Shown piece after piece: positions 1 to 11,844 of a DNA stretch of 64,000 bases; within the stretch, counting starts at the first letter, position 1, and each line of letters starts with the position of its first letter. Under the pieces are notes generated by a model that made no database searches, was not told the DNA's origin, and saw only the letters and a program-made list of their open reading frames with translations. Position numbers and translations under genes: made by a program. Location of the stretch: contig BSBN01000037.1 of NCBI GenBank assembly GCA_027924645.1, forward strand, positions 2,108,001-2,172,000. The letters run 5' to 3'. The DNA comes from Cunninghamia lanceolata (taxonomy: Eukaryota; Streptophyta; Pinopsida; Cupressales; Cupressaceae).

Positions 1-386
1 TCTAGGATGGTGTCAAAGCTAAAGAATATTATGGGTTTGAGTTCGTTTATTTCTTTCAGCATCGTTTGTTATACTACAAATCTACAATAGTAAAAGATTT
101 CAAACAAACAATATATCTTCACTAACATTTTGCAAAAAGTGACAATAAAAAGCTCTGATATTGCATGTGGTAGAGAAGAGATCCCCTAGGGAGATTTCTT
201 CCAAATGAAGAGAACAACTCGGAAACAAGTGACGAAGTTGAGACATTTTCCACGATTGGCGACACTGTAGACTTAGAGGATATAGCCACTTGGTTTCATG
301 ATGCAATGGCTAACAAAGAAGTGGAGAACCCTACTGAAACAATCACTTTTGAATTTCCTATCATTGACTAGGAACGGGAAGCTGCA
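1..386. other. unassigned flank of the first gag fragment
   Basis: No gene is recognisable here. The stretch leads directly into the gag-like frame that starts at 387 and may be its decayed upstream coding or leader region, but I see no motif that shows this. Confidence 0.3.
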
Positions 387-923
387 ATGAAGAATATCCC
401 TCCTTTAGCCTTACCAATCTTCCATGGTATGATTACAGAGGATTCAAACACATTCTTGTTTGAGTTTGATGTCCTTTGTTGCAGCTATGATTACACCACT
501 GATGGACACAAATTAAATCTCTTCCCAATCACTCTCAAAGATGCTACTTTGAGATGGTTCATGGGATTAGGCAGAGATGTAGTGGCTAACTGGAGGACTA
601 TGAGGGAGAAGTTCCTAGAGAAGCACCAAGATTACTATCGGGGCAGAGACATGCATGGAGATGACATTTTTAGAACGTCACAAAAGGAAGATGAGCCCCT
701 CAAAGATTATGTGGAACGATTCCTATTTTGCCTACAAAAGTCTCAGCAAAGTAGGCTCTCACCAAAGTCACTAAAGTTGGTATTTCTGAGAGGAATTAAT
801 GAGGAATGCATGCATACCTTAGACCTAATAACAAGAGGTGATAATACAAGTGAAAACAAGACCAAAGATAAAATGAAATTTTGTTTTCTAAAAATTATTG
901 GGGTGATACAGTGGGAGAAGTAG
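387..923 (+). pseudogene. Ty3/gypsy gag fragment
   Basis: This 178-residue frame resembles the capsid part of plant LTR-retrotransposon gag (retrotrans_gag family), which packages the element RNA in cytoplasmic particles. The family pattern is visible: a hydrophobic start with FHGMITEDSNTFLFEF, then LFPITLKDATLRWFMGLG around residues 45-62 (the usual LKD-A--W motif), then W--MREKFLEKH, and KDYVERFLFCLQ around residue 107. The C-terminal third turns into low-complexity Asn/Lys/Thr sequence and ends without a zinc knuckle. No protease or RT follows on this strand, so it is an isolated fragment and not a working gag. I used the first ATG; the true frame may begin further upstream. Confidence 0.75.
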
Positions 924-1726
924 TTGCAAGACAACTGGTGCCTTGATCTAAATTAAGCAACAAGGTTCAACCTTCAACCTCAAGCACTTGTGCATATTAA
1001 ACATTTTGCCTCTAAAGCATGAAAGGACCTAAAATATAGAACAAAGAAACCAAGATGCTTATCTCCTTTGTTTAAGGTAATGGTATAATTATCCATAGTG
1101 CCTCCAATACTGTTAAGACTGTTGTTGGGCTGAGCATATTGCTCCAATGATATAATTCAAGACATTATCGACTTAGAGAAATAATATACTATGAGGTATG
1201 CCAAGGAGCGATCTATTCCCCAAAAACCTACTTGGCTTGTTATCTAACAAATCAAGAATCTTAAAACCACTTAAAACCCCTGTTCTATTAACTAGTCTTC
1301 CATCGGATCTGATAGTAGCCTCAAATAAGAATTGGAGTCCAATGAATCAGAAAACAATTGTCTCCAAGGAGGCATGGATCCTAGTTTCGGTGAATATACT
1401 TGTAATGGTGAGTTTTGTATATCCATGCCAAATCCCATTTAGATTTGTTCCCCTTTTGCGAGAATGGTATAATGCAATTCCATATTGATTAATGATCACC
1501 CACGCAAGGTTAAACCAATGAATCGATCAATGAAGGAGGTCTCAATCTAGTCTACAAGCAAACAAGTAGGCAGATAAGCTAACTATATGCAAGAAGGTTG
1601 ATAAGAACATGTAGGTCAAATAATCTATGAAAACTTATTTAAAATCATTCAAGCCATTCCAAAATTATGCATGCTATTACCAATCGATAAGAGGTACCGT
1701 TTTCTTGGGGGAAATAATAGGTGATG
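924..1726. other. no gene recognised
   Basis: AT-rich sequence. A 96-codon open frame at 1198-1488 has no motif I recognise, and its composition looks non-coding. It might be decayed retroelement sequence downstream of the gag fragment. Confidence 0.4.
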
Positions 1727-1806
1727 CTAAAATGTGAAAACATAAACAAAGCACATAAACTATTTGATAGAATACCTCAGAAATGGAATGTATACAAAAT
1801 GATTCA
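1727..1806 (+). pseudogene. possible pentatricopeptide-repeat (PPR) relic
   Basis: About 25 codons read KCENINKAHKLFDRIPQK and onward, which resembles the start of a plant PPR repeat (KCG-I--A-KLFD-MP-R--V-WN-MI). PPR proteins bind organellar RNA. Only part of one repeat is visible, the upstream frame is closed by stops, and the sequence after Trp degenerates. This is at most a relic, and the match is short enough that chance is possible. Confidence 0.35.
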
Positions 1807-1918
1807 ACATCTCAGTAGATGGTACCAATTCGAAATATCATGCAATGGGGTAACAATAAAAGCATACCTTTCTCTTTTTTTTGCTCATCTGGGTCGTCGT
1901 GGCTTAACAACAAATTGA

Positions 1919-3198
1919 AAGCTTACGCTCACTTACCTGCTGCACTACGATGAAATTTTAAGCACCCTGCTCAGGTTTAATCATTGGACTAACTCACGTA
2001 CTAGGTCTTTAAGCTTGAACAAGGGTTCCCTGAAGGATCGACGGTAGTGGAAATGGCGAAATCCTAGGCACAAATCGAGAATAGACAAGATCATCTGATG
2101 TGACACAACACTAGCGCTTGGTAGATGGCAGGTGGCTGAGACATTTGAAGGGCAAGTTCTGCATGCTATTCAGATATCTTCCCTTTTTTTTTTTCCTTTG
2201 GAATGAAGGACCACTCCATTTATAATTCTTGGAGAGTTGTAATTGTCCCATAAGTCACTTTCATGACAACGATTGCCTTTTGAAGAATTTGTTGCATGTA
2301 ACGGCATCTTTTGAATGTCAACCGCTGCTTTTGGTTTATTTAATCATTGCTTATTTAACATACAAATGTTGTGCTTTATTGGTATCAGTTAAAATGAAGT
2401 AGGTACCATAGATAGCACGGATATCTTGGTTTGTGTCAGATAGAATTCAGAGACAATACTTTCACTGATTTGGATATCCCATTATGAAATATTTCTGTTA
2501 TCCTGATCTTAAAAGCTTCAGATTATCATCCTAAATATAATGCAGCATTTGAATGTTGAAGCATTTCCTTCCACTTTCTAAGTCTTCTGCTGAATTATTT
2601 CTTATTTCTATGACAAGAATTTTAAGAATTGCCAAGTCATCCTAACTGCTGCTGTGGCAACACATCATGGGAAACCTGAATGCAAGCCTGGATAAATTTG
2701 TTGCTAACTGCAACCAGTATTGCAGAAGCCAAAACATATAAATTGTTTCATATTGTTGAATGTAGAGAAGGATCAATTGGCAGATCAAGTAAAATAACAA
2801 AATGTGAAGGCACCAGAATGCTTGTATCACTTCCGGCATTTTTTTAGTGTGACTGTTTTAGGTGCAACCTTTTTGGTTGGCCAAATGAATTTTCATCCAT
2901 CACATCATTAGATGTAACAATGGTCATTTTTGAAATGGAAAAAGTTGATATTACCAGAAAGTAAAGTAAACTAATTATCGCAATGTCAAGGTCAGCTCAT
3001 TTCTACCAAAATTTACAGCCTTTAAATATCTCTATTATTTTATCTTCATCTCCAAGTTCCAAAGCCAACTACTTGCACATCCATGGTGAGAATGGAGAGG
3101 CATTACATTTGAGCAGTGTTGCCTATATAGGATCCAAATTTTTTTGGACACGTTGGATTTGTTCAATTTTTCTTAGACTTCACAATGTACTCTTTTGT
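1919..3198. other. no gene recognised
   Basis: Unassigned sequence with short homopolymer tracts (poly-T near 2186-2200). No convincing coding frame, RNA gene or element terminus was found. Confidence 0.4.
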
Positions 3199-3336
3199 AT
3201 TGTTAACTCATTGAGTTAAAATATATTGTAGTCTGATTTTTATTATTGTTAACTCATTGAGTTAAAATATATTGTAGTCTGATTTTTATTATTGTTAACT
3301 CATTGAGTTAAAATATATTGTAGTCTGATTTTTATT
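3199..3336. repeat. 46-bp tandem repeat, three copies
   Basis: Three successive units of exactly 46 bp begin at 3199, 3245 and 3291, each starting attgttaactcattgagtt. The units are essentially identical, so the array is recent. Each unit carries the short palindrome aactcattgagtt. Confidence 0.95.
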
Positions 3337-5355
3337 ACAGCCAGAAGCATAACTATAGTGGCAGTACATAGTGGAGTGTAATGGCATGAACGTGTTAACA
3401 AAAACTATTAAAGAGCCCACATGCAAAAAATAATAAAAACTAAAACATAGCCAATCTATATTATAAAATAAAATAACTCTTAAGTGAGAAAATAAATTTT
3501 ATGTAAATAAAAGTTCCTGATTCCTCTTCCATAAAAATAAAGTAAACATTGTTTAAGATACATATTAAAAATGATATTCAAATAACCCATGAAATCAAAA
3601 TTAAAGTATTTTTTTATTTATTTATTTTTTACTATTGAAATTTTAACTCTTAAGTGAAAGTTAAAATAAATAATTATTTCAAAAATATTACTCACTAATT
3701 TTTTTATAAACTATAAATTATAACTTATAGTATATTTTTATTCATTGAACTACATAATTATTTACCATATTACATAATAATTTTAATAATTTTTAATTAG
3801 CAAAAATATTAATTAAATTTATAAAATTATAAAACTAATAAAATAAATAAACATATACATTAATACAAATACAAAACAAAATTAATAAATTAATAAATTT
3901 GAAAGAAAATATTAAATTAATAAAATTACAAAATTATTAAAATTAGCAATACCTATCTTTAGAAAAAAATATGTAAAAGACGTTGAGAGATATCATTCTC
4001 AAGGCACCTATTTTTGAGTGGATCTATGATCTAAATGAAATAGGTGGCGTCTTTTACATAGAATTTTCTAAAGATAGGTATGCTAGTTTACTTTGGAGGA
4101 TTTTGTCTTATAATGATCTTGTAACTTGGGTCAAAAAGGAACAAATAAGGAGATATGGTGGTAGGATCTGGTTGGCTAAATTTTAGGTGGTAAACTATTC
4201 AAACATCTATGTGTCTATTTGCATGTACACCTATTGCAATTACCATGTTCAAAAAGTTTGGTAGGTTGTCCTGTAGAGGGGAAGGGGGAAGAATAGGGGG
4301 TAATGAATGATGGATCGAGGAGGGTGGGTTGGATTGATAGATGGAGCTCGTTAAAATAGGTTAACCTTTTTAAGTATCTATTGGATCCATAGGCAAACAA
4401 AGGACAACTTTGGTGAATTGAAACATCTTAGTAGCTAGAGGAAGAGAAAGTAAAAGCAATTCTGGTAGTAGTAGCAAGTGAAATGGGATTGGCCTAGATC
4501 ATTAAGAGTGTGAAAAAAGGCAAAGCTGTAGCTTGAGACAATGGAACAAAAAAGATTTGCATGTGGGCCTTCACAAGATGGGTCTCATACATTAGATTAG
4601 TTTTTCATTTAGTGGGTGATCTAAAAATAATCATTACCTTTACTTCTTCCTTAGACATCTTGATTATATGTTTAAATAGTAGAAGCTATATAGAAGTGGT
4701 GGTGATTTAGCTACTAACATAGTGAGAGAATTGTTTTGACACTTATTGTAAGTGTTAAAATAACAAGCAATATGATATAACAAACATATCTAAAGAGAGA
4801 GCATTAATCAAGCCCTAAGTTGGCAAATTAGAATTGAGAACAAGTACAAGTACGTGAGTACAATATACTAGTTTGAAAAAACTTGGGGGATTGGGTATGT
4901 TCTAGGTACATCCATACAAAAAACATATAAAATTATGAATATATACATATTTGTAGCTTTAAAACATGAATTAACTCAAAATACCACATAGCATGCTAAA
5001 GAAATATGTATGGTGTTTCATATCTTTGATGTGGCATTAGGCATTTCATGTGTTGTTAGATATAGCTGGTATTTTTACAAGGTGGGTAAGAAGATAAACA
5101 ATCATGAATGACCATGTTTATATATTTTTGGTATAATATTATATTACACAATTGTATATTTAGATAAAAACATATTATATATTTAATATTTATATATATT
5201 TATTACTTAATTATATTTACTTTATATATAAAATATATAATATTATAATTATTACGAAATATATTTAATTTATATGTAAATTACTAAATATATTTCTAAT
5301 ATTGTATTATATTATAAAATCATATATTTATATTAAATATATTACATATTTTGTA
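3337..5355. other. AT-rich spacer
   Basis: Very AT-rich DNA, densest at 3470-3950 and 5110-5350, with no gene I can support. A 67-codon frame at 3983-4186 overlaps the inverted repeat described separately and matches nothing I know. Confidence 0.45.
3946..4084. repeat. imperfect inverted repeat with 37-bp arms
   Basis: The arm at 3946-3982 pairs with the arm at 4048-4084. The pairing holds a 13-bp perfect block (cgtcttttacata) and a 16-bp perfect block (ttctaaagataggtat) separated by a few mismatches. Inside the loop, cacctat and ataggtg pair again, so the whole segment could form a long stem-loop. It could be a small fold-back element, but no target duplication was identified. Confidence 0.75.
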
Positions 5356-5377
5356 TTTACATATATTTGTTAGTTCA

Positions 5378-5558
5378 TTATAAAGAGAGAGAGAGGGAAA
5401 TAGACCAACAAAGATAGGGGAAGAGAGATAGATAAAGAGAGACAAAGAGAGATAAGAGAGAGAAATAGAGAGATGGAAATAAGAGATAAAGATAGAGAAT
5501 ATAAATAGAGGAAGATATGTATAGAGATAAATATAGAGATATAGAGAGAGAGGGACCC
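5378..5558. repeat. purine-rich GA/GATA low-complexity tract
   Basis: About 180 bases are almost purely purine on the plus strand, made of degenerate gaga, gata and gagaaag motifs. Translations of the opposite strand give artificial Ser/Leu/Tyr-rich frames, which are not genes. Confidence 0.85.
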
Positions 5559-5591
5559 AAGCTTGTTGCAAAGGAAATCATCCTAGATAGA

Positions 5592-5904
5592 ATAGGCATG
5601 TTGTTTGACTGGGTTTTCCATTCTGGTGCACCTTGGAGATACTAATCCTGAGCTTTCTAGCACAACCGATGTCTTGTCTATGGAAAGTGGCTCACAGCCT
5701 AGAACCATCCCAAGTGTTGAGGACTCAAGAAATATTTTCAATGGTGCCAATGGTATATCAATGGTGTTGTGGGCTAGAGGTATATCAACTAGATATGTCA
5801 ATGGTGCCAGACTCAAGAACCACATCCTAGAACCATTGATATTACCTCTTGTCAACACCTTTTGTATTCTATACTGATCATGAGTCTGGCACCATTGACA
5901 TATC
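5592..5904. repeat. fold-back junction at the end of the minus-strand gypsy element
   Basis: The 24 bases at 5792-5815 are the exact reverse complement of 5881-5904. Between them, 5843-5880 reads in plus orientation as a piece of the element's own RNase H region, matching the reverse complement of about 7281-7318. The plus-strand text here carries YVNGARLKN, and the minus strand just beyond carries YVNGARL as the integrase C-terminus. Part of the element was therefore copied in opposite orientation onto its own end. Confidence 0.8.
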
Positions 5905-6598
5905 CATATTCTGCAATTGCTTCAATGTAGAATGGTCCTAGCCACCTTGTCTTTAGTTTTCCTTGCTTCTTCAACTTGTCATATGGGAGCACTAAGTCAC
6001 CTTCCTTGAATGTCTTGTTCCTCAAATTCCTATCATGCCAGACCTTTTGTCTTTTCCTTTCAAGGTTCATATTATATGTTGTCATCAATCTGTCCTCATC
6101 CATTTTCTCCAACTCTTCAATCCTTTGTGTGAGAGAGTCTTCTTCATTTATCTTGAGGGTCCAGCTTGTGCAGAAGTTTAGCAGTATGAAGTGTACTAGT
6201 ATTGTAGCATCTATTCCATACACCAGTTCATAGGGAGTGAACTTAGTGGTTTTTTTGTAAGTTGTTCTCTATGCCTAGAGTATCGCAGGTACTTTTAGAT
6301 CCCAGTCTATCTTGTTACCATTGCACATCTTTGTTAATGCTACCCCAATGATCTTATTCAAAGCTTCACTTTCTCCATTTTCTTGTGGATGGTATGGTGA
6401 ACTCTTGTTATGTGTTATCATGAAGTTATCTAATAATTCTGAAATCATCTTATTTAAAAAATGTTTACCTTGAATATTGGTTATGCTCAACAGACATCCA
6501 GACCTGGTAATTATGTTCTCATATATGAATTTGGTAACATTTTTTGTTGTGCAGTCTCTAGTTGGTTGTGCTTCAACCCACTTAGTCATGTATTCCAC
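5905..6598 (-). pseudogene. Ty3/gypsy integrase fragment
   Basis: Two minus-strand frames (6598-6275, then 6223-5852) give the integrase core and C-terminus. The first has WVEAQPTRDCTTKNVTKFIY, then GKHFLNKMISELLDNF, then SPYHPQENGESEALNK, which is the region holding the last acidic residue of the DDE triad in Ty3/gypsy integrases. In the position of the second catalytic Asp the sequence reads ITNIQGKHF, so that Asp appears lost. The second frame ends in KLKTRWLGPFYIEAIAEYG, the usual C-terminal LGPF motif. The enzyme would insert element cDNA into chromosomes; this copy cannot. Confidence 0.85.
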
Positions 6599-7264
6599 TC
6601 CGGTAATGATGAATCTAGCTTTTGATTGCTTTGTTGGTGGGTCTATGGGCCCAATGAAGTCAATAGCCCATTTCTAAAAAGGTAATTGTGTTGGGAGTGG
6701 TCTCAATGGCATCTCATCTCTTGTAGTAGGTATCCCTGTTCTTTAACATGTGTCACAATTCTTCACATATCTCTTTGCATCTTTTAAAATTTTAGGCCAC
6801 CATAATCCAGCTAGTGTGGTTTTTCTTGTTGTCATGTCTCTGGCATTATGTCCTCTTGCTATCCCTTCATGTGCTTCTTTAAGAATTTCTTCTCTTTCAT
6901 GTTCATATACTACCCTTCTGATGATATCATCCTTCCCTATGACATGTAGTTCTCCTTAAATCAATGTATATGGAAAAAGACTTTTGAATTAAATTTTGTC
7001 TTTCTTGTGCTAACATCTCTATTGGAGGTTCACCTATAGCCAATGACTATGCAATATCTACCAGTTCTTCTGGTACCGCATTCACTCTGAAGAAATTTGT
7101 GCCAGGTAGTTCTTCTTCTTGTACCTATGGATCTCCTCCTGTCTCAATTCTAGACAAGTAGTCTTGTCCCTGATTGTGCTTTCCCATTTTCACCATAATT
7201 GAGATTTGAAACTCTTGAAACAATAGTAGTCATCGACAAATTTTTCCCTGAATGGTTGGTTTGT

Positions 7265-7770
7265 TGAGTAGATATTTCAATGGTTCATGATCAGTATAGA
7301 ATACAAAAGGTGTTGACAAGAGGTAGTGTCTGAACTTCTATAATGCATACACCATTACTAGGGCTTCCCTTTCAGTTGTGCTATAGTTCTCTATTTTTGA
7401 CAACTTCCTGCTTGCAAATGCTACAGGATGATCCTTAAAACCTCTAGGCTAAGTCAGTACTGCTCCTACTGCAATCCCTGATGCATCAACATGAACATGG
7501 AATGTGTTTTCCCAATCCGTAAATATGGGTATTGGTGCTTCTGCTATCTTTTGTTTAAAAGTGAAATGCATTTTGGTGTTGTTCATTCCAAGTAATACTT
7601 TTGCCCCTTTTTTTATCAATAGTTCTTCTATAGGTGAAAAATATGGCTGCATAACTCTTGATGAACTTCTGGTGGTAACCGGTATACGCTAGGAATGTTT
7701 TGACATCGGATGTGGTTTTTGGTGGTGGCAAGTTTAGAATAATGGAAACTTTTAGGGGATCAACCATCAA
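7265..7770 (-). pseudogene. Ty3/gypsy RT thumb and RNase H fragment
   Basis: Minus-strand frames contain NLPPPKTTSDVKTFLAYTGY, the conserved link between RT and RNase H, followed by HVHVDASGIAVGAVLT, the RNase H start with its first catalytic Asp. Further on, near 7318-7270, lies the ILYTDHEPLKYLLNK segment typical of gypsy RNase H. Several stops and at least one frame change separate the pieces. The region near 7281-7318 is the source of the inverted fragment at 5843-5880. Confidence 0.85.
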
Positions 7771-7779
7771 GCCTTCTTT

Positions 7780-8644
7780 TCATATTATATGACCTAGTAG
7801 TGTTCCAAATGGTACCGCAAAAGTACATTTCTTCAAGTTCAGGGAAATTTGCAAGATTCTACATTTATTCAACATCAACCTCAATGTTTGTGTGTGATCT
7901 TTTACCACTCCAAATATAGTCCAATCATCCAAATAGACTTCCAGAAAATCATGTATAAACTCTTTGAATGCATTGACCATGATTCTAATGAATACTACAG
8001 GTTCATTTTTCAATCCAAATGGTATAATAGTATACATGAAAGATCCTAGTTCAGAAGCAAATGTTGTTTTAGGTTGATCCTCGTCTCTAATTTTTACCTT
8101 GTGATATCTGGAGAATCCATCAATAAAGGAGTATATTTCCTTGCTGGTGACTGACTCCAAGATTTCTGACGATGTGAATGGTGTAGGGAAAGGATCATCA
8201 ATACAAGCCTTATTCAATTCTCTAGTCTCTGCAGATCCTGATTTCTCCTTTTTTCTTATTCTATAACACCATTGGACTGATCCACTCTGCTTCCTCCACT
8301 AGTTTTATGATCCCTACTTCTAGCATCTTATCAAGTTCTACTTTAACCTTTTTCTTCATGTTTGTATTCATCCTATATGGCCTTTTCTTTATTGGTTTAC
8401 AACCTTCTTTCAATTGAATTTTCATTGTTCTGGTTTCCTCTTTGATTCCCTTAATCTCTGTGAACTTTCTATGAAACAAATCCTCATACTCAGACAAAAT
8501 TTCTACTACTTGTGCCACTTCCTTCTCATTCCAATAGTTTCCTATTTTGGCTAGCTTAGGATCTCCCTCATTGGAAATGTTTTCTTCCCTTAGCCGGATG
8601 GACTTGTTATAATACTTTTCCTTGATATCTGTTGATTCCACCAA
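7780..8644 (-). pseudogene. Ty3/gypsy reverse transcriptase fragment
   Basis: The frame at 8644-8261 supplies the RT N-terminal side: EYEDLFHRKFTEI, KKRPYRMN and LDKMLEVGIIKLVEEAEWIS. The frame at 8217-7780 supplies the palm: YSFIDGFSRYHKVKI, TIIPFGLKNEPVVF and the active-site box LEVYLDDWTIF, with the two Asp residues intact. The two pieces are in different frames with about 40 bases of broken sequence between them, so no full enzyme can be made. Confidence 0.9.
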
Positions 8645-9730
8645 TTTTCTTTCACCTTGTTCTATGGTTATTTTTGGTTCCTTATTCTTTTCATCCTCCT
8701 ATTTTGATGTTTTGTATCATTTATGTTTCTTTAGATATGATTCTTTATCCATCCATTCTATGACTTTCCATATGCCTTCTATTTTTTCCAGTGGTGAGCT
8801 CTACTTCAATTTTTCTTCTTCTTTTTCTACATCTTGTTGTAAGATGATCTCTCAGATTCTAATGAGTACATTGTGTATATTCTTGTCCAATTCAAAGAAT
8901 AGAATGTGTGAATGAAGTTCTTTTGCATCTCCTCCCAATAGCTAGTTTCTTTCCTTCATTCCTAATTTATATACCATATATGTGCAATTGGTGATAATGT
9001 CCAATCAAAGAAATGGGTGTACATTACCTCATTATATTCATTTATTCCTCTCCATACTATTATACACATGGACAAGTGTTCTTGTAGTGAAATCTAACCT
9101 GAGTATTATGGTATTATGTCATATTCTCCTTCCTCCTACAAATATCTTGTCTTGATGAATATTTTGAATGTTGGCCACCGGTTGATTGTGTTCTTGTGTG
9201 TGTTCCACCAATTCGTGGTATTGCATACCAATGTGTGTTGTGCAGCTTATAATCTTATATTTTCATCTGAAAACACTACCTCCGTTTCTGCGAGATATGA
9301 ATGTAGATTATGTACTCTTGAAAACCTGGACAACTTGATATGTGAAATTCCTTTCAAAATGTGACTTACCCAGTGAAATTTTTGGTCCATGTCTTCCTTG
9401 TCCTCTATAGATGTGTCCCATGTGATCTCTGGTGAGTTTTGATGAAATGTAGAGGATTGTGGTATGTCTTCTTTGCTAATCTTGATCATGAATATGCTCT
9501 GGTAACCAAGCATTTTCCATGTTTTCAGTTATGGTTCTTCTCTTAGCCAAGCTTCTAGAACTTCTTCACTATTTGTGCTGTAGTGATCATCCTCTATCTC
9601 CACTTCTCCCTTAGAATTAGGTTCTTTTGTTATCTCCATTGCATCCAACCTTGAAATTGTGTAGAGTCTTTGCATCCTTATCACTGTCTTTAGTCTAATT
9701 AACTTCTTCTATGTATGCTTCATCCATTGA
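8645..9730 (-). other. protease-RT linker region, decayed
   Basis: This lies between the protease-like and RT segments of the minus-strand gypsy element and probably represents their former linker. No domain is visible; the minus-strand frame at 9513-9247 has no motif I recognise. Confidence 0.4.
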
Positions 9731-9940
9731 TTATCCCAAAGTAATATTGATAGTCTTGTTGTCATTATCAAATGATAGCTCTTCTTTTCTGGAATCTATG
9801 ATATCATTTGCATCCACAAACCATCTCAACCCTAAAAGTGCATTGAAAGCTTCTCCTTGATCCTTCATGGCTACAACAATGAAGTCTAAGACTTGTTTGA
9901 CCCCCATTAGTTTAACTTCCACTTGATTCCATGTTCCCAT
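9731..9940 (-). pseudogene. retropepsin-like fragment of the gypsy element
   Basis: Sixty-nine codons include FNALLGLRWFVDANDIIDSR. This matches the C-terminal part of plant gypsy proteases, where ILLGR-WL-- follows the catalytic Asp by about 60 residues. The catalytic DTG/DSG motif is not in this open piece. Position between knuckle and RT supports the assignment; the evidence is otherwise modest. Confidence 0.55.
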
Positions 9941-10749
9941 TGTCTACATGTTAGATCCATCTACCAAAATTATGTTGTAAGTTGTATCTGTTAGTTTAGG
10001 TCTTCCCAACTGCTCCCACAACTTCTTTGTTATCATGTTGACATCTTCTCTCAAATCTACATGACATTCTAGACTCTTCTGTGATTGATATGAACATCCA
10101 CCATAAGTGGTTTTGTCTTCCATTCTCTACTTGTTCTCCCCATCCTCTGAAGTTGTCTCTTCTGACGTTGCTCCTTATTCTAGTATTTAGAAAATTGCTT
10201 CAATTTCTCAATAAGTCTATGTTGTGTCAATTGGGCTAATTGCTTCAGAACTTCTACTTCTCCTTCGATGAAAAATTTATTGTAGTGCTTCTCCTTTTCT
10301 TGCTCCTTCCTTATTGTTTGTTTAGCTTCCTTCACAACTTCCTCATGTTGTTTCTTAGAGGGAACAAATTCTTCTTCCTCCTCACTGTCTTCCTTTTCTG
10401 TCTCAATGATATAATGCCTTCTGATATTTGTTCCTTGTCTTGTCAGTACCACAGTTTTCTCCTTCCTTCTTCTTCTATCTTTTCTGGTATGTTTTGGCTT
10501 GCTTCTCTGGTAGTACTCTTCTTCTTCTATAGATTTAGTTTAAGATATGTTTTTTTCCTCGCTGCTATTCTTCTGACAAGTTCTTGCTCCTTGGCCCTTT
10601 GGTTCCCTTCTTATGATCCTAGCTCCTTTTTATTATTCAGGTTCTGTAGCTCATCACTATTAGATTGTGGTTGTGCATTCCAGAAGTACTGTTGTGCTCT
10701 CTTACAATAAAATAGATCATGCTCTGTACTGCTACAAAATGAACATTGT

Positions 10750-11257
10750 GTTTTCATTTTAGGCCAACATTCATTAGCAAAGTGTCCTAGCTTATCGCAT
10801 TAGAAACAAGTGGCATCCTCTGTCCTTCTTTGACTTCTTCCATGACCTCTGCCTCCTCTGTAACCTCTAAATTTCTCTTTGTCATCATTATTATATCTAT
10901 TCCCATAGGATAGACCACCAAAATTTGAATTTTGTATTGCATTGACAAATTCCTCTAATTTCTCCAGTTTGGTTGTTTGTAGCCTTGATCGTGTGAGTTT
11001 CTTTCTACATATGACATGTTGTCGCTTTCCATCAAGCTTGTGTACCATGTTTCATCTTCTTCATCATTAAATTCTCTTTTCCTCCAAAAGTTATGCGAAG
11101 GGTAGTCTAGTGTTTCATAGTAATCCCATTCTCCACATAATCCACAATATATTGAATTGACTCTTTTTTTTGTCTTCATTGCAACAACTTTCTTTTCACC
11201 TTTTATCCTAGGGCACTCATTTCTCAAGTGATCTTCTCTTGTATTGTATGAGCCCAA
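10750..11257 (-). pseudogene. gag C-terminus with CCHC zinc knuckle
   Basis: Minus-strand codons around 10812-10771 read a CX2CX4HX4C knuckle (C, C, H, C with DKLGH and NEC), but one of the two residues between the first cysteines is a TAA stop. Upstream, 11048-10800 is Arg/Gly-rich (GYRGGRGHGRSQRR), typical of the nucleocapsid part of gag. A second Cys-rich stretch, YCGLCGEWDYYETLDYPSH, lies at 11160-11090. These segments would bind element RNA. Confidence 0.75.
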
Positions 11258-11376
11258 ATATTACATCTTTTCTTTTGTGTATTCTCCTCCTTCTTGGCCA
11301 AGATCTCCTAACTCAACTTCAACTACTCCAATTTTGATTCCAGATTTTATAATTCTAGGTTTTCCTTCATCTTATC

Positions 11377-11844
11377 TTATCTGTGCCAAGATTGAGACTC
11401 TATCGGGCATGCCATTGTCATTGCTTCTGCATATGTTTCAAATATTCTTCCATCTAGGGCAGATCTTATTTTAGGGCTTATTCTAGAAATAAACCATTCT
11501 ATCTTTTGTTTCTCACTCAGTGGTTCCTCTAATTTCCTAGTTTTCTCTTTGAATCTTCTATCAAAATCCTTTATTGATTCTTTTTCCAGTTGTATCAAAT
11601 CTCTCATCTTACTTACCCCTTCTACCGGAACATCTAAAACTCCAAATTTCTCGAAGAATAGCTTCTTGATATCATCCCATTCCTTATCATTGTTTGGACA
11701 TATCTTCCTATAATACTTCAATGATTCATTCTGCAAGGTGCCTATGAAGTCAAACAACTTAATTTGATCTTGCGTTACTCCCTTCCAGTTCCAAATAGAC
11801 TCCAAAAAAAATGTGCTCTGCTGCTTCAGTAGTATCCTTCTCAA
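11377..11844 (-). pseudogene. Ty3/gypsy gag capsid fragment
   Basis: The 155-codon frame shows the retrotrans_gag pattern: FDFIGTLQNESLKYYRKI, WDDIKKLFFEKFG, then LIQLEKESIKDFDRRFKEKT, and WFISRISPKIRSAL. It is the best-preserved part of the minus-strand element. It is cut off at both ends by stops and is followed at lower coordinates by the knuckle in another frame. Confidence 0.85.

Noticed and set aside
5378..5599. Ser/Leu/Tyr-rich minus-strand open frames
   Set aside because: They are translations of a simple GA-rich tract; the composition explains the lack of stops.
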